A DNA stretch of 64,000 nucleotides from Saccharibacillus nicotianae (GCF_042681745.1 NZ_JBHUGF010000011.1:186001-250000); one strand, 5' to 3'. Counted from the stretch's first letter, positions 34,039 through 43,828 are shown. The notes: generated from the letters alone by a model not told the origin. A program made the numbers and translations.

Positions 34039-35568
34039 TTACGTTTTGACAGGGATACTTTGATCGCGGGAAGTATGTTTGTAGCCTACATTATTGTGTC
34101 CCCAACAGCGTTCATACGCAAATCCAGTCAATTGTTCAAAAATAGTACGAGTCTCCGGTGTCGCATCTTCCATAGAACCGCCTGCTTTGAGTCGATCTAT
34201 CTCGGCAATCATTTTTTTGTGATTATCTATCGTCAATTTCATAACCAGTGTAGCCAAAATGCCGATGATCGCCAGAATAATAGTGCCAAATACCAGCACA
34301 CCGAAAATAGCATGTTGCGCGCTAACCGGTTGTGTTAGTGCTTTGGAGACGAAGCCAAAGTACTGCAATACCCAGCCGAGAATAAATACGACGACCGCTC
34401 GAACCATTTTACCTGCAAATGTCATCATCCCAGCGTAGATTCCTTCTCGTCTGCGTCCGGTGAGTGCTTCATCAACATCGGCTAGAAATGTATATTGATT
34501 CCACGGGATATAATACACACCGCCTGTACCCAGACCCATAAATAAAGTGATCACATACAACCAGACCATCATATTAGAAGCGCCGGTCAGGTACAGAATA
34601 CCGTATCCTGCGACACTGAAGCAGACAATCGTAAGCGCCATAATAAATGGCATTTTAAATCCTTTTCGTACACAGAATTGAATAAAAAAGTAGGTAGAGA
34701 TTAACTGAATTACCGAGTTAAAGCTATTTAGATTGGATACTTGCTCTGAACTTTGAAATAAAGAAAATACAATAAAATACGTAAATGCAGATGTAAATAA
34801 CCATTCTGCTGAAAAACCGCCCAAATACATTCCCAAATGATGACGGAACGTTTTGACACGAAACGTGGAAGAAATATCGATAAACAATTTTTTCATCGAG
34901 TCTATAAATGACAGTGGAGCTTCATCTGCCAATTCTTTTTGCAATTCTTCGGATGGACGCTCCCATGTGTTTTTATATAGAAAGATCAATGCTACAATCA
35001 ACAATCCTGCAAACACTAAGCCGGTATAAAAGAAAGGCAACGGTGAATCTTTACCGTATTCAGCTATAAAACGTCCGGGAATAAAAGCAGCGGCAAAGTT
35101 CGCCATTTTACCAAACATCGCTTTCCAACCGGTTAACCGTGAACGTGCACCAAAATCGCGGGTCATCTCTGATGCAAGTGCTTCATAAGGAACCATCACT
35201 GACGTATAAATTAATTCAAACAGCACATAAGTAGACAAGTAGTACCAGAATCCAAAGCCATCCATCCACATTAACGGATAGATCAGCATCAAAGGAATAC
35301 CTAGCATAATAAAAAATTTACGTCGTCCAAATCGTTGTCCGAGTCGTGTTCGGTGGAAATTGTCACTAACAAAGCCCATAATTGGGTTACTGACGGCATC
35401 AACAATACTCGCAATCGAAAAGATTAATGCCGCTTGAACAGGAGAAAGTCCACAAAAAGTAGTATAAAAGTATAACAACCATGCTCCGCTAACAGCCAGC
35501 GCACCACTCCCTAAGATGTTACCGCTTCCATAAGCAAGTGTATGACGTGTCTTGATTGTTCGTTCCAT
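34039..35568 (-). CDS. GPH-family sugar (oligogalacturonide-type) cation symporter
   Basis: 509 residues, 12 transmembrane segments. Features of the glycoside-pentoside-hexuronide family: YGSGNILGSGALAVSGAWLL in TM1, SIVDAVSNPIMGFVSDNFHR with the conserved Asp (cation-binding region) and RFGRRKFFIMLGIP loop. Neighbouring GH105 suggests uptake of unsaturated pectin (rhamnogalacturonan) disaccharides (inference). It is 208 bp upstream of the hydrolase with no terminator between. The start at 35568 follows GAGGTG by 10 nt. A cre-like palindrome lies about 65 bp upstream. Confidence 0.9.
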   Translation of the reverse strand: MERTIKTRHTLAYGSGNILGSGALAVSGAWLLYFYTTFCGLSPVQAALIFSIASIVDAVSNPIMGFVSDNFHRTRLGQRFGRRKFFIMLGIPLMLIYPLMWMDGFGFWYYLSTYVLFELIYTSVMVPYEALASEMTRDFGARSRLTGWKAMFGKMANFAAAFIPGRFIAEYGKDSPLPFFYTGLVFAGLLIVALIFLYKNTWERPSEELQKELADEAPLSFIDSMKKLFIDISSTFRVKTFRHHLGMYLGGFSAEWLFTSAFTYFIVFSLFQSSEQVSNLNSFNSVIQLISTYFFIQFCVRKGFKMPFIMALTIVCFSVAGYGILYLTGASNMMVWLYVITLFMGLGTGGVYYIPWNQYTFLADVDEALTGRRREGIYAGMMTFAGKMVRAVVVFILGWVLQYFGFVSKALTQPVSAQHAIFGVLVFGTIILAIIGILATLVMKLTIDNHKKMIAEIDRLKAGGSMEDATPETRTIFEQLTGFAYERCWGHNNVGYKHTSRDQSIPVKT

Positions 35569-35631
35569 TGTGAATAGCACCTCGCTCTATAATAACTACT
35601 ATATGTAACTCATCCATACATCCACCTTAAT

Positions 35632-35645
35632 TGTTAACGTTAACA
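35632..35645 (-). promoter_or_regulatory. Perfect palindromic cre/LacI-type operator upstream of the GPH transporter
   Basis: TGTTAACGTTAACA is a perfect 14-bp palindrome with one mismatch from the cre consensus TGWAANCGNTNWCA. It is placed in the promoter region of the transporter/GH105 pair. It could be read by CcpA or by a specific LacI-family repressor. Confidence 0.6.
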
Positions 35646-35938
35646 TTTTCCTCCTTTCAAGGTTAAATAGATTTTTTAAGATAACCATTTGAACCCATAA
35701 AAACCTTAATGCACATAAATAAACCAATTAATAACATTATTCTACATCATTTAGGAAAAGGCTTACAACAATAATTTTTACAGCATCTATATCTAAAATG
35801 GTATATGATATTGATTTCCTCTTCCATCGATCTTTTAAAAAGATGTATTTTAGAAGGGAGATGAAGGTTTACAAAGAATGTATAATCATCTAAAATACGT
35901 TCAGACTCATTCACATTACCGCATAAAAGGAGTAAAAC
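35646..35938. other. Divergent AT-rich intergenic region between GPH transporter and mmuM-like gene
   Basis: About 290 bp without a supported gene. AT-rich with promoter-like stretches on both strands. I see no S-box or T-box leader signature before the methyltransferase gene. Confidence 0.5.
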
Positions 35939-36928
35939 ATGAATCCTATACAATATATTTTGCAACATTTTCCGCTGATGGTGTTAGATGGAGCAATGGC
36001 AACCGAATTAGAACGCCAGGGCGCTGATCTGAATGATAGTCTCTGGTCTGCCAAATTATTAATTGAAAATCCTGAATTGATCGCTGATGTGCATCGTCAA
36101 TATTTTGAAGTAGGTGCAGATTGTGCGATAACAGCTAGCTATCAAGCGACTATCGCAGGCTTTGTTGCCAAAGGATTCAGCGAACAAGAAGCCATCCATT
36201 TGATACAAAAATCGGTTCAAATAGCGATTGAAGCGAGAGACCAATTCTGGGCAAGCTATGTGCAAAAATATCGTACAGAGCAACCGATCGAAGGCTCAGA
36301 TGATACGTTGCAACCAACTGATCAATATGATCGTCCTAAGCCGCTTGTGGCCGCTTCTGTAGGCCCTTATGGTGCTTTTCTAGCTGATGGTTCTGAATAT
36401 CGAGGAGATTATAATCTAAATGAACAACAATTGATCGATTTTCATCGTCCGCGTATTCAATTATTGATTGAAGCTGGTGCAGATATTCTAGCTTGTGAAA
36501 CGATTCCTTGTCTGGTTGAAGCACGCGCGATCGTCAAAGTGCTGGAAGAGTTCCCTGGTTCTTATGCATGGATAAGCTTTAGTGCTAAAGACGACCAGCA
36601 TATTAGTAATGGCGAACAAATAGCAGATTGCGCGAAATGGTTACACGCTCATGAGCAAGTAGCAGCAGTGGGTATTAATTGTACGGCACTTGAATATATT
36701 CCATCATTGATCGAACAGATTGTGACCAATACAGATAAGCCTATTGTTGTCTATCCGAACTCAGGTGAACAATACGATCCGACCACCAAAACATGGCATG
36801 GTCATTCTTGTGAACAGAATTATGGACAACAAGCACAGCAATGGTATAGCAAAGGTGCACGTCTTATCGGCGGTTGCTGTCGTACGACGCCTAACGATAT
36901 TGCTCAAATAAAAGAAATCATGAACTGA
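35939..36928 (+). CDS. mmuM: Homocysteine S-methyltransferase (S-methylmethionine-dependent type)
   Basis: 329 residues of the MmuM/YbgG family. It transfers a methyl group from S-methylmethionine (or SAM) to homocysteine, giving methionine. Zinc ligands are visible as GINCTALEYI and the C-terminal IGGCCRTTPNDI (Cys-Cys). The substrate-binding start LDGAMATELERQGADLNDSLW is typical. The next gene is an amino acid permease of the type that takes up S-methylmethionine, matching ybgF-ybgG in B. subtilis and mmuPM in E. coli. ATAAAAGGAG precedes the ATG. Confidence 0.94.
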   Translation: MNPIQYILQHFPLMVLDGAMATELERQGADLNDSLWSAKLLIENPELIADVHRQYFEVGADCAITASYQATIAGFVAKGFSEQEAIHLIQKSVQIAIEARDQFWASYVQKYRTEQPIEGSDDTLQPTDQYDRPKPLVAASVGPYGAFLADGSEYRGDYNLNEQQLIDFHRPRIQLLIEAGADILACETIPCLVEARAIVKVLEEFPGSYAWISFSAKDDQHISNGEQIADCAKWLHAHEQVAAVGINCTALEYIPSLIEQIVTNTDKPIVVYPNSGEQYDPTTKTWHGHSCEQNYGQQAQQWYSKGARLIGGCCRTTPNDIAQIKEIMN

Positions 36929-36990
36929 TTCTATATATTCTGTCAAAGGGTTGCTATTTTCGGAGATACGGTAGGAAAGGTCGGGGGATA

Positions 36991-38406
36991 ATGGCATTAG
37001 AGCAAGAACAAGTGGAAGTCACAGGTGCAGAAGAAGGTACATTTCAGCGTAAAATGAAAAGTCGACATCTGGTGATGTTGTCTTTGGGTGGGGTTATTGG
37101 CACAGGGCTATTTCTAAGTTCCGGTTATACGATCAATCAAGCAGGGCCACTTGGAACGATTCTGGCTTATTTAGTAGGCGCTGTAATTGTGTATTTAGTA
37201 ATGTTGTGTCTGGGAGAGCTGTCGGTACATATGCCGGTCACAGGAGCTTTTCATGCGTATGCTGCCAAGTTTATCGGGCCGGGCACAGGTTATATGGTGG
37301 CATGGATGTACTGGTTAACATGGACAGTAGCACTCGGTTCTGAATTTACCGCCGCAGGATTATTGATGCAGCGCTGGTTCCCGGATACATCGGTCTGGAT
37401 GTGGAGTGGAGTATTTGCTTTACTGGTATTTCTGTTAAATGCTTTTTCAGTGCGCTTTTTTGCAGAAGCCGAGTTCTGGTTCTCGGGTATCAAAGTCGCA
37501 ATTATTTTGTTGTTTATTATATTAGGTGGAGCTGCTGTATTTGGTATGATTCCGATGCGAGAAGCAGGAGCAGGTGCACCGTTATTCAGTAATTTCACCA
37601 GTGATGGCGGGTTGTTTCCGAACGGGATTTTACCGATCTTTATGGCGATGTTATCGGTGAACTTTGCTTTTTCCGGTACAGAACTGATCGGGATTGCCGC
37701 AGGTGAAAGTGTTGATCCTGACAAAACGATTCCACGCGCGATCAAAGCAACTGTCGGAAGATTAATTATCTTTTTTGTAGGAACGATTTTTGTGTTATCT
37801 GCGTTGATTCCCTGGCGAGACGCAGGAGTAATTGAAAGTCCATTTGTAGTTGTATTTGATCGAATCGGGATTCCGTATGCCGCAGATATTATGAACTTTG
37901 TTATTATTACAGCGCTATTATCTGCTGCTAATTCAGGATTGTATGCTTCTTCACGTATGTTATGGTCTTTATCCAAAGAAAAAATGTTACCTTCTGTATT
38001 TTCACGTCTAACTTCATCAGGTATTCCGCTGAACGCGATGATTATTAGCATGGTTGGTGGTGGATTATCGCTGTTATCCAGTGTGGTCGCACCGGATACG
38101 ATCTATATTTTCTTAGTCTCGGTATCAGGGTTCGCTGTCGTAGTCGTCTGGATGGGAATAGCAGCTTCTCAATTTATGTTCCGTCGTCAATTTGTGCGTG
38201 ATGGTCATCATATTAGTGAGTTAAAGTACCGGACACCACTGTATCCAATAGTGCCGATTGCTGCTTTTGTACTGTGTTTGGCTTCTTGTATCGGGATTGC
38301 TTTTGACCCGAATCAAAGTCTTGCTTTTTATTGCGGAATTGCCTTTATGGTTCTGTGCTATCTGGCGTATTATCTCCAGAATAGAAGAGGAAAAAAGGCA
38401 GTTTGA
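36991..38406 (+). CDS. APC-family amino acid permease, probable S-methylmethionine permease
   Basis: 471 residues, 12 transmembrane segments of the amino acid transporter (AAT) group. KMKSRHLVMLSLGGVIGTGL at the start is the TM1 unwound segment (GGVIGTGLF) that binds the amino acid backbone. FSGTELIGIAAGES in TM6 is the second binding segment. Coupled by position to the homocysteine methyltransferase 62 bp upstream, so S-methylmethionine is the likely substrate; a general amino acid permease remains possible. AGGAAAGGTCGGGG precedes the ATG. Confidence 0.88.
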   Translation: MALEQEQVEVTGAEEGTFQRKMKSRHLVMLSLGGVIGTGLFLSSGYTINQAGPLGTILAYLVGAVIVYLVMLCLGELSVHMPVTGAFHAYAAKFIGPGTGYMVAWMYWLTWTVALGSEFTAAGLLMQRWFPDTSVWMWSGVFALLVFLLNAFSVRFFAEAEFWFSGIKVAIILLFIILGGAAVFGMIPMREAGAGAPLFSNFTSDGGLFPNGILPIFMAMLSVNFAFSGTELIGIAAGESVDPDKTIPRAIKATVGRLIIFFVGTIFVLSALIPWRDAGVIESPFVVVFDRIGIPYAADIMNFVIITALLSAANSGLYASSRMLWSLSKEKMLPSVFSRLTSSGIPLNAMIISMVGGGLSLLSSVVAPDTIYIFLVSVSGFAVVVVWMGIAASQFMFRRQFVRDGHHISELKYRTPLYPIVPIAAFVLCLASCIGIAFDPNQSLAFYCGIAFMVLCYLAYYLQNRRGKKAV

Positions 38407-38473
38407 GTGATATACTAAAATGAGCAAGCAAGGCTAATGGAGCGGTAAAAGAACAGCGAAGGGACTTACAATC

Positions 38474-39478
38474 ATGAAAAACATTTTGTTTATCAATACA
38501 GGCGGTACTATTTCTTCTTCTGGTGAGCAAGGTGGAGGGCTTACCCCTACTCAATCCGCAGAACATATTGTTGCCGCTGTGCCGGAACTCAAAGATATTT
38601 GTAATATAGAAGCGATGACTTTGATGAGTGTAGACAGCACGAATATTCAGCCGGAAGAATGGGTGACTATTGCAAAAACTGTCCATGAACATTTGCCACA
38701 TTACGATGGAATCGTGATTGCGCATGGAACCGATACAATGGCATATACAGCAAGTGCACTTAGCTTTATGTTAGGCGCACTGGATAAGCCTGTAGTGATT
38801 ACAGGTTCGCAGGTGTCGGTACTAGCAGAGCATAGTGATTCACGGATTAATATCAAAGATGCTTTCCGTACAGCAGCGACCGAATTATCCGGTGTGTTTG
38901 TTGTGTTTAATGGCAAAATCATCAATGGAGCGCGTGCTTCCAAAGTCAGAACCAAAAGTTACAATGCGTTTGAAAGTATCAACCATCCGTATATCGGATA
39001 TCTGGAAGAAGATACGATTGTATATAATGAGATTCCTGAACGTATTCGTCCGAATGGACATGTATATAATGATCATTATTCACCGAATGTCTTTTTGCTC
39101 AAATTAATTCCGGGGATGCAACCTGATATTTTCGATGCGGTTAAAGCTTTAGGCTATAAAGGGATTATTGTTGAAGGATTCGGTATGGGTGGTGTGCCGT
39201 TTAAAGAAATCAATCTGATCGATAAGATCGAAGAATTGGTCAAAAGCGGGATCAGTATTGTAGTCACGACTCAATGTCTGTATGAAGGTGGCGACCTGAC
39301 AATCTATGAAGTCGGGCAGAAAGTACTCGAAAAAGGTGTAATTCCTTGCTACGATATGACTACAGAAGCACTCACCACCAAAATGATGTGGGTACTCGGT
39401 CAGACGGATAACCCATCTGAAGTAGAGCGGATGATGGCTACCAATTATGTCGATGAAATTACGATGCCGATTCGTTAA
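38474..39478 (+). CDS. ansA: Asparaginase, type I-like
   Basis: 334 residues, cytoplasmic. Hydrolyses L-asparagine to aspartate and ammonia. Both catalytic motifs are present: INTGGTISSSGE (first Thr) and IAHGTDTMAYTASALSFML (Thr-Asp of the second site), plus VITGSQ. No signal peptide, which separates it from secreted type II enzymes. Transcribed separately from the permease (68 bp gap), with a strong terminator downstream. Confidence 0.94.
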   Translation: MKNILFINTGGTISSSGEQGGGLTPTQSAEHIVAAVPELKDICNIEAMTLMSVDSTNIQPEEWVTIAKTVHEHLPHYDGIVIAHGTDTMAYTASALSFMLGALDKPVVITGSQVSVLAEHSDSRINIKDAFRTAATELSGVFVVFNGKIINGARASKVRTKSYNAFESINHPYIGYLEEDTIVYNEIPERIRPNGHVYNDHYSPNVFLLKLIPGMQPDIFDAVKALGYKGIIVEGFGMGGVPFKEINLIDKIEELVKSGISIVVTTQCLYEGGDLTIYEVGQKVLEKGVIPCYDMTTEALTTKMMWVLGQTDNPSEVERMMATNYVDEITMPIR

Positions 39479-39576
39479 CAACAATAATATTGTATCTATA
39501 CAGAACCTATTGGATAATCTACCTATATTGAAGTTATTAGCAATATACTAGAATACTATTGAAAATAGGCGAAATC

Positions 39577-39614
39577 AAAACCTGCTCCTTGATCTAAAGG
39601 AAGCAGGTTTTTTT
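39577..39614. terminator. Bidirectional terminator between ansA and the SgrR-like gene
   Basis: AACCTGCTCCTT / AAGGAAGCAGGTT with a T-run, between convergent genes. Confidence 0.8.
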
Positions 39615-39661
39615 GACTTTGCAGATATATCCTGTTTATCAGAGCTGTATAGCACAACCAT

Positions 39662-41527
39662 TTATAATTTGGGCGGGAACCAGATATGACGAAGATCGAC
39701 CCAACCCTGACTGTTAAAGGTCACTCCGCGTACAGAAGGAAGATATGTTGTCTGAAAAGGCTTTTCATATAAAATATGCAATTGATATTCTGCCAGTAAC
39801 CGATCTTCAATCTGCTGAAAATATTGAGTACGTATTAATGGATCCGGTTGACGCTGAATCTGTTCTAATAGAGTTTCAATATCAATCACAGTATGATGTT
39901 CTACATGACCGGCTAGTGTACGATAAAGATCAAATAATCGTAATTGCTCGTCTTGATCGCGTGTCAGTGAAAAGACAATCAGATCCGATTCCATCCGTAC
40001 ACTGCCTTTGAATTGCTCTACAGGCGTAGATACCACGTTGCACTGATACCCTGCTTGCTGTAATGTATTCGCAATCCAGCGAGCATCTTTGCGATATTGT
40101 GGAATCGTGAGGATTCGAAGCGGTGTCTCGGCGATCTGGGATATCGTTGCTTGATCCAGTTCAGGATGAAGCTTTTTAGGATAACTGTAGTTAGAACGGC
40201 TATTCATATCCAAAGAATCATGAGGTGCAGAAGAAGTATTGTTATTGGTAGTAGAATTGTTTTCTGTATCATTTTCGATGTGATCGGAACTATTTTCGAA
40301 GACAGTGCTGGTTATCACTAAAGACTCTACTTCCCGTGCATATTGCAGGCATCGACTAATATGAGCACGAATATGTGGATCACGTAGTAATCCTTCTTTG
40401 CGTGTATTATAAGTGACGAATTTGCGTACCGTTACAGGCGAATGCATCTGGCTCCATGCTCCTTGTTCTGATGCTGAACCGGATGTATGTTGATGCATCA
40501 TATGAAAAGGAGATTGACGATCAGTCTGCTCTAGCTGATCTGGTGCAACATTCCAGGGAATATGAATAATCTCCACCTGATCCAGATGCGCCCGACCTAG
40601 AAAATGAGGCTTAAACACTTCCAGTACACAGTTATCTTTACTCATTTCGACCATCCGAAAAGGCCCTGTACCGCTAGGCTTCACCCCGAATAACTCTTCT
40701 CCTCTTCGATTCAATCCGTTAGGCACAATCGCCGCTCGACTGGTGCACAAAAAAGGTAAAAACAATTCACTCGGTTGCTTCAAAATGATCTGCACCGTAT
40801 TGTTGTTGAGCGCGCGTACAGATTGTATTTGCTTGGCGATAAAGCGATATAACATCGGTTGCGCTGTCTCCATCAATCGCTGAAATGTATACACAATATC
40901 GTCTGCTGTCATCATTTGCCCATGATGAAACATCACTTCTTTTCGTAGAAAAAATGTCCATTCGGTACGTTGTTCATTCACTTCCCAATCATGTGCCAGA
41001 TGCGGAATAATCTGCTGTGAATGAGAAGCCTGTCGTACCAATCCATCAAAAATATGACTGGATACAAAAGACTCTGCTAGCAAATTCATATATAGCGGAT
41101 CTACTGTATGAATCTGCTGACGAATCGGTAATCGTAGTGTATCGACTTGTCGATTGCGTTGTATTTCAGAATGAGGGCCGAAGTAACCAAACAACCAATC
41201 TTGTACTCGATTTTCTAAGGTGGAAGATTGAGCATATTGCCGAATTTCAGTCAACGTCTGCTGAATATCTTTGCGCTGAATAGTATGCATCATAGACTCG
41301 ATAGCGATTTCTTCAGGCTGAATCACAAAAGTAAGGGTCGAACGTCGTCCTCTGCCACGCTGTGAACTCCACTTGATCCAACCTTGTTCTGTCATTCGCG
41401 TGATTAAATTCAGTGCATTCCGATGGGTACATTCAAAGGTAGTGGCTAATTCGTCTAATGTAATCTGTACTTCGCTATGCTGACCATACTGTGAATGTAA
41501 TAACAAAAACTGATGATGTAATTTCAT
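39662..41527 (-). CDS. SgrR-type regulator: HTH domain fused to a family-5 solute-binding domain
   Basis: 621 residues. N-terminal winged-helix (SgrR_N-like; QITLDELATTFECTHRNALN, then RMTEQGWIKWSSQRGRGRRS), followed from about residue 110 by a peptide/nickel-type solute-binding fold (SBP_bac_5). That fold begins DPLYMNLLAESFVSSHIFDGL, with WTFFLRKEVMFHHGQMMTADDIVYTFQR. No signal peptide, so the binding domain works inside the cell as a ligand sensor, as in E. coli SgrR. An unusual low-complexity insert rich in Ser/Asn/Asp lies at about residues 450-480. The start at 41527 is set by AAGGAG; the frame continues upstream through a structured repeat that is clearly not coding. Confidence 0.88.
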   Translation of the reverse strand: MKLHHQFLLLHSQYGQHSEVQITLDELATTFECTHRNALNLITRMTEQGWIKWSSQRGRGRRSTLTFVIQPEEIAIESMMHTIQRKDIQQTLTEIRQYAQSSTLENRVQDWLFGYFGPHSEIQRNRQVDTLRLPIRQQIHTVDPLYMNLLAESFVSSHIFDGLVRQASHSQQIIPHLAHDWEVNEQRTEWTFFLRKEVMFHHGQMMTADDIVYTFQRLMETAQPMLYRFIAKQIQSVRALNNNTVQIILKQPSELFLPFLCTSRAAIVPNGLNRRGEELFGVKPSGTGPFRMVEMSKDNCVLEVFKPHFLGRAHLDQVEIIHIPWNVAPDQLEQTDRQSPFHMMHQHTSGSASEQGAWSQMHSPVTVRKFVTYNTRKEGLLRDPHIRAHISRCLQYAREVESLVITSTVFENSSDHIENDTENNSTTNNNTSSAPHDSLDMNSRSNYSYPKKLHPELDQATISQIAETPLRILTIPQYRKDARWIANTLQQAGYQCNVVSTPVEQFKGSVRMESDLIVFSLTRDQDEQLRLFDLYRTLAGHVEHHTVIDIETLLEQIQRQPDPLIRTQYFQQIEDRLLAEYQLHILYEKPFQTTYLPSVRGVTFNSQGWVDLRHIWFPPKL

Positions 41528-41553
41528 AGGGATTATACTCCTTGGGTTACATG

Positions 41554-41700
41554 TTGGGACCGCTCCGGGAAAGGATCGTCCTATCGATCGCTGTTGTAGC
41601 CGGATTTTTTGAACAACCGCTGTAGCGGTCAAAATCCGGCTACAAAGGCGAACGCTTCGCTTCTTACGGACGATTCCTTTCCCTCCGCTCCGAGCATGGA
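41554..41700 (+). repeat. Structured intergenic repeat, copy A
   Basis: Nested hairpin element. Outer stem GGGAAAGGATCGTCC (41567-41581) pairs with GGACGATTCCTTTCCC (41668-41683, one bulged T). Inner stem TGTAGCCGGATTTT (41595-41608) pairs perfectly with AAAATCCGGCTACA (41631-41644). Its loop starts TTGAA and holds an ACCGCT/AGCGGT hairpin. CAAAGGCGA follows the inner stem. CCGCTCC flanks the outer stem on both sides (41560-41566 and 41685-41691). The same plan with different stem sequences occurs at 53463-53601. Confidence 0.75.
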
Positions 41701-41722
41701 GACACCACAATGATTGTAATGT

Positions 41723-41740
41723 GGGGCGGGCAGGGTAGGG
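41723..41740 (+). other. Canonical G-quadruplex motif
   Basis: GGGGCGGGCAGGGTAGGG has four tracts of at least three G with loops of 1, 2 and 2 nt, the tightest class of intramolecular quadruplex. It is conspicuous in this AT-rich intergenic region and lies just beyond repeat copy A. Confidence 0.6.
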
Positions 41741-41784
41741 CGGAACAGGCGTAAGAGTGAGGTGTGGTGATTTTAGTGTTTGGG

Positions 41785-41898
41785 GATTTAGAATTAGGGT
41801 TTTTACGATTTAGAAATTTTACGATTTAGGTTTTTAAGATTTAGAGATTTTAAGATTAGAGATTTTGAGAATTGGGATTTTAGAGATTAAGAGATTAT
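41785..41898 (+). repeat. Degenerate 15-16-bp tandem repeat, G/T/A-rich
   Basis: About seven imperfect units of the type GATTTAGAAATTTTA follow one another with almost no C on this strand. No coding potential is seen. The rest of the gap 41899-42196 is AT-rich and featureless apart from AAAAAGGAG before the next gene. Confidence 0.55.
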
Positions 41899-42196
41899 TA
41901 ATTAGCTTTTTAAATAATAGAAAATGTATGGGTTAGGTGTTGGCAAGTTTTATAAAGATGTAGGGACATTAGAAATAAAAGGATTGAGTGTAGTACATCT
42001 TTGTTAAAATAGGAAATTTAATAAAATAATTCTTCTCTTTATCTTCTTATTTTATCATCTACAATAAAAATAACAACAAACTACCACATTGCACACAAAG
42101 TAAAAGCAGTCGACTGGCTATATTAGCCGTTCAAAAACATATGATGCAACATGAGGTGACTACAAAGGTATAGCCTCAAAAAAAGGAGATCTCAAA

Positions 42197-43783
42197 ATGT
42201 ACGAGAAATTGATTGTGGCTAAGCATCGTACGTGGATTGCTTTGCTTGGCGCGTTCGGGCTGGCGACCGTTCATCAGTATTTATTTTACGGGCATAGTCT
42301 GGGGATTTCGTATCCGGTATTTATTCTTTTGTTTTACTTGTATATGTATACTTATGCAGGCGACAAATTACGCGAAGGATCGTGGTTTAGTCGTTTTGCG
42401 ATGACCGTTATTATTTTATTGTCATTAACGTATGGGTTGTTCACCAATCTTATTTTTATGGCGCTTAATGCTTTGTTTGTGCCTTGTTTGATCTTTTTGC
42501 ATCTTGCTTACATGCTTAGTTATCGCAGATTATCATGGCATCGTCCCCTGTTATTGATCGACGCATTGGATCATATGATTCCACAAGCAGTAAGGCATTG
42601 GGTGACTCCTTTTCGTATACTCAAAAATGCCGCTACAGGCAAAATGGAACATGAAAAAAAGAAAATCGTAACTAAAGTATTGATCGGTCTGGTGATTGCT
42701 TTTCCGCTACTATTAATTATTATTAGTCTGCTAACATCCGCTGATCGCATATTTGGAAATTTATTATCTGCATTGCCGAACTGGATCGACGGGTTGTCAT
42801 TTGGAGAAGGTAGTGTTCGTGTGCTCTGGATTGTGATTGGAGGCATACTCTTTTTCGGCTATTTGTGGGGATTTGTACAACCGTATATCTATCCATCGGT
42901 AGCTGATAATAGACAACAACCACTACACAGTTCGGCTTCTTCTGTCTCTGACGTAGAGCTATCTTCACCTGTTCCGACTGTATATGGGCCACCACCGTTA
43001 CCCACTTATCCGGTTGCTACGCGTCAGCCGATCCGAATCGATCCGATTATTATGGCGACGATACTGATCTTGATTAATATCGTGTATGTACTATTTGTAG
43101 TGATCCAGTTTTCTTACTTATTTGGCGCAGGACAAGGACAGATTCCTGATGGTCATTCGTATGCCGAGTATGCTCGTAGTGGATTTCTTGAACTGGTGAT
43201 GGTTACTTCATTGAACTTTATCATTATGGTATGTGTACTATTGTATATGGCAGACAGCTCTACTATTTTGCGCCGTATCAACAACAGCATGTTGTATATT
43301 TTATTGATTTGCTCTGGTGTGATGTTATATTCAGCATTCGCCCGTCTTATCTTATATGAACAAGCTTATGGATATACGTATACCCGTTTTCTAGTCCACG
43401 CATTTATGATCTTTCTGGCTGTGTTGTTACTGGTTGCAGGTTTACGGATATATTGGAAAAGGTTGCCGCTTGCCAAATGTTATATCGTACTTGCTCTTAC
43501 TGCTTATGTAGTAGTGAACTATGTAGGTATCGATCGAATCATAGCTATTCAGAATCTGGATCGATATGAGCAGACAGGGCAGATTGATTTCGATTATTTG
43601 AATGGATTGTCCAGTGATGCGATTCCTGTGTTGTTACAGCGAAGTGCTACACTATTGCCTGCTTCCCAACACTATTTCCGTCAGGACAAAGCTTATTTAT
43701 TTGAAAAAGAACAATCCTGGCAGTCGATTAACTGGGCAGATTACCGGGCGATACGCGCGCTTCGTAGTGATACACCTTCCTAA
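42197..43783 (+). CDS. DUF4173 domain multi-pass membrane protein
   Basis: 528 residues with about 12 predicted transmembrane segments and a proline/serine-rich cytoplasmic or external loop near residue 250. It matches the DUF4173 (DUF4153-like) family: GKMEHEKKKIVTKVLIGLVI, SYAEYARSGFLELVMVTSLN (the conserved YAR.GFFEL-type motif). Function unknown; family members in Firmicutes often sit with two-component or PspC-type envelope genes, but none is here. AAAAAGGAG precedes the ATG. Confidence 0.88.
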   Translation: MYEKLIVAKHRTWIALLGAFGLATVHQYLFYGHSLGISYPVFILLFYLYMYTYAGDKLREGSWFSRFAMTVIILLSLTYGLFTNLIFMALNALFVPCLIFLHLAYMLSYRRLSWHRPLLLIDALDHMIPQAVRHWVTPFRILKNAATGKMEHEKKKIVTKVLIGLVIAFPLLLIIISLLTSADRIFGNLLSALPNWIDGLSFGEGSVRVLWIVIGGILFFGYLWGFVQPYIYPSVADNRQQPLHSSASSVSDVELSSPVPTVYGPPPLPTYPVATRQPIRIDPIIMATILILINIVYVLFVVIQFSYLFGAGQGQIPDGHSYAEYARSGFLELVMVTSLNFIIMVCVLLYMADSSTILRRINNSMLYILLICSGVMLYSAFARLILYEQAYGYTYTRFLVHAFMIFLAVLLLVAGLRIYWKRLPLAKCYIVLALTAYVVVNYVGIDRIIAIQNLDRYEQTGQIDFDYLNGLSSDAIPVLLQRSATLLPASQHYFRQDKAYLFEKEQSWQSINWADYRAIRALRSDTPS

Positions 43784-43828
43784 TGTTGATATAAAGCTTG
43801 TTATTTTACAGCACCAAAGGAGCGAAAT

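Noticed and set aside
35646..35938. S-box (SAM) riboswitch before the homocysteine methyltransferase gene
   Set aside because: I looked for the conserved CTTATC/AGAG core and kink-turn and did not find them.
37290..38051. 253-codon minus-strand frame
   Set aside because: Antisense shadow of the hydrophobic amino acid permease; no domain and no ribosome site.
41528..41710. Upstream extension of the SgrR-like protein
   Set aside because: It would translate the palindromic repeat; the ribosome site and the start of homology both point to 41527.
41785..41898. Possible CRISPR array
   Set aside because: Units of 15-16 bp are adjacent and degenerate with no spacers; no cas genes in the window.
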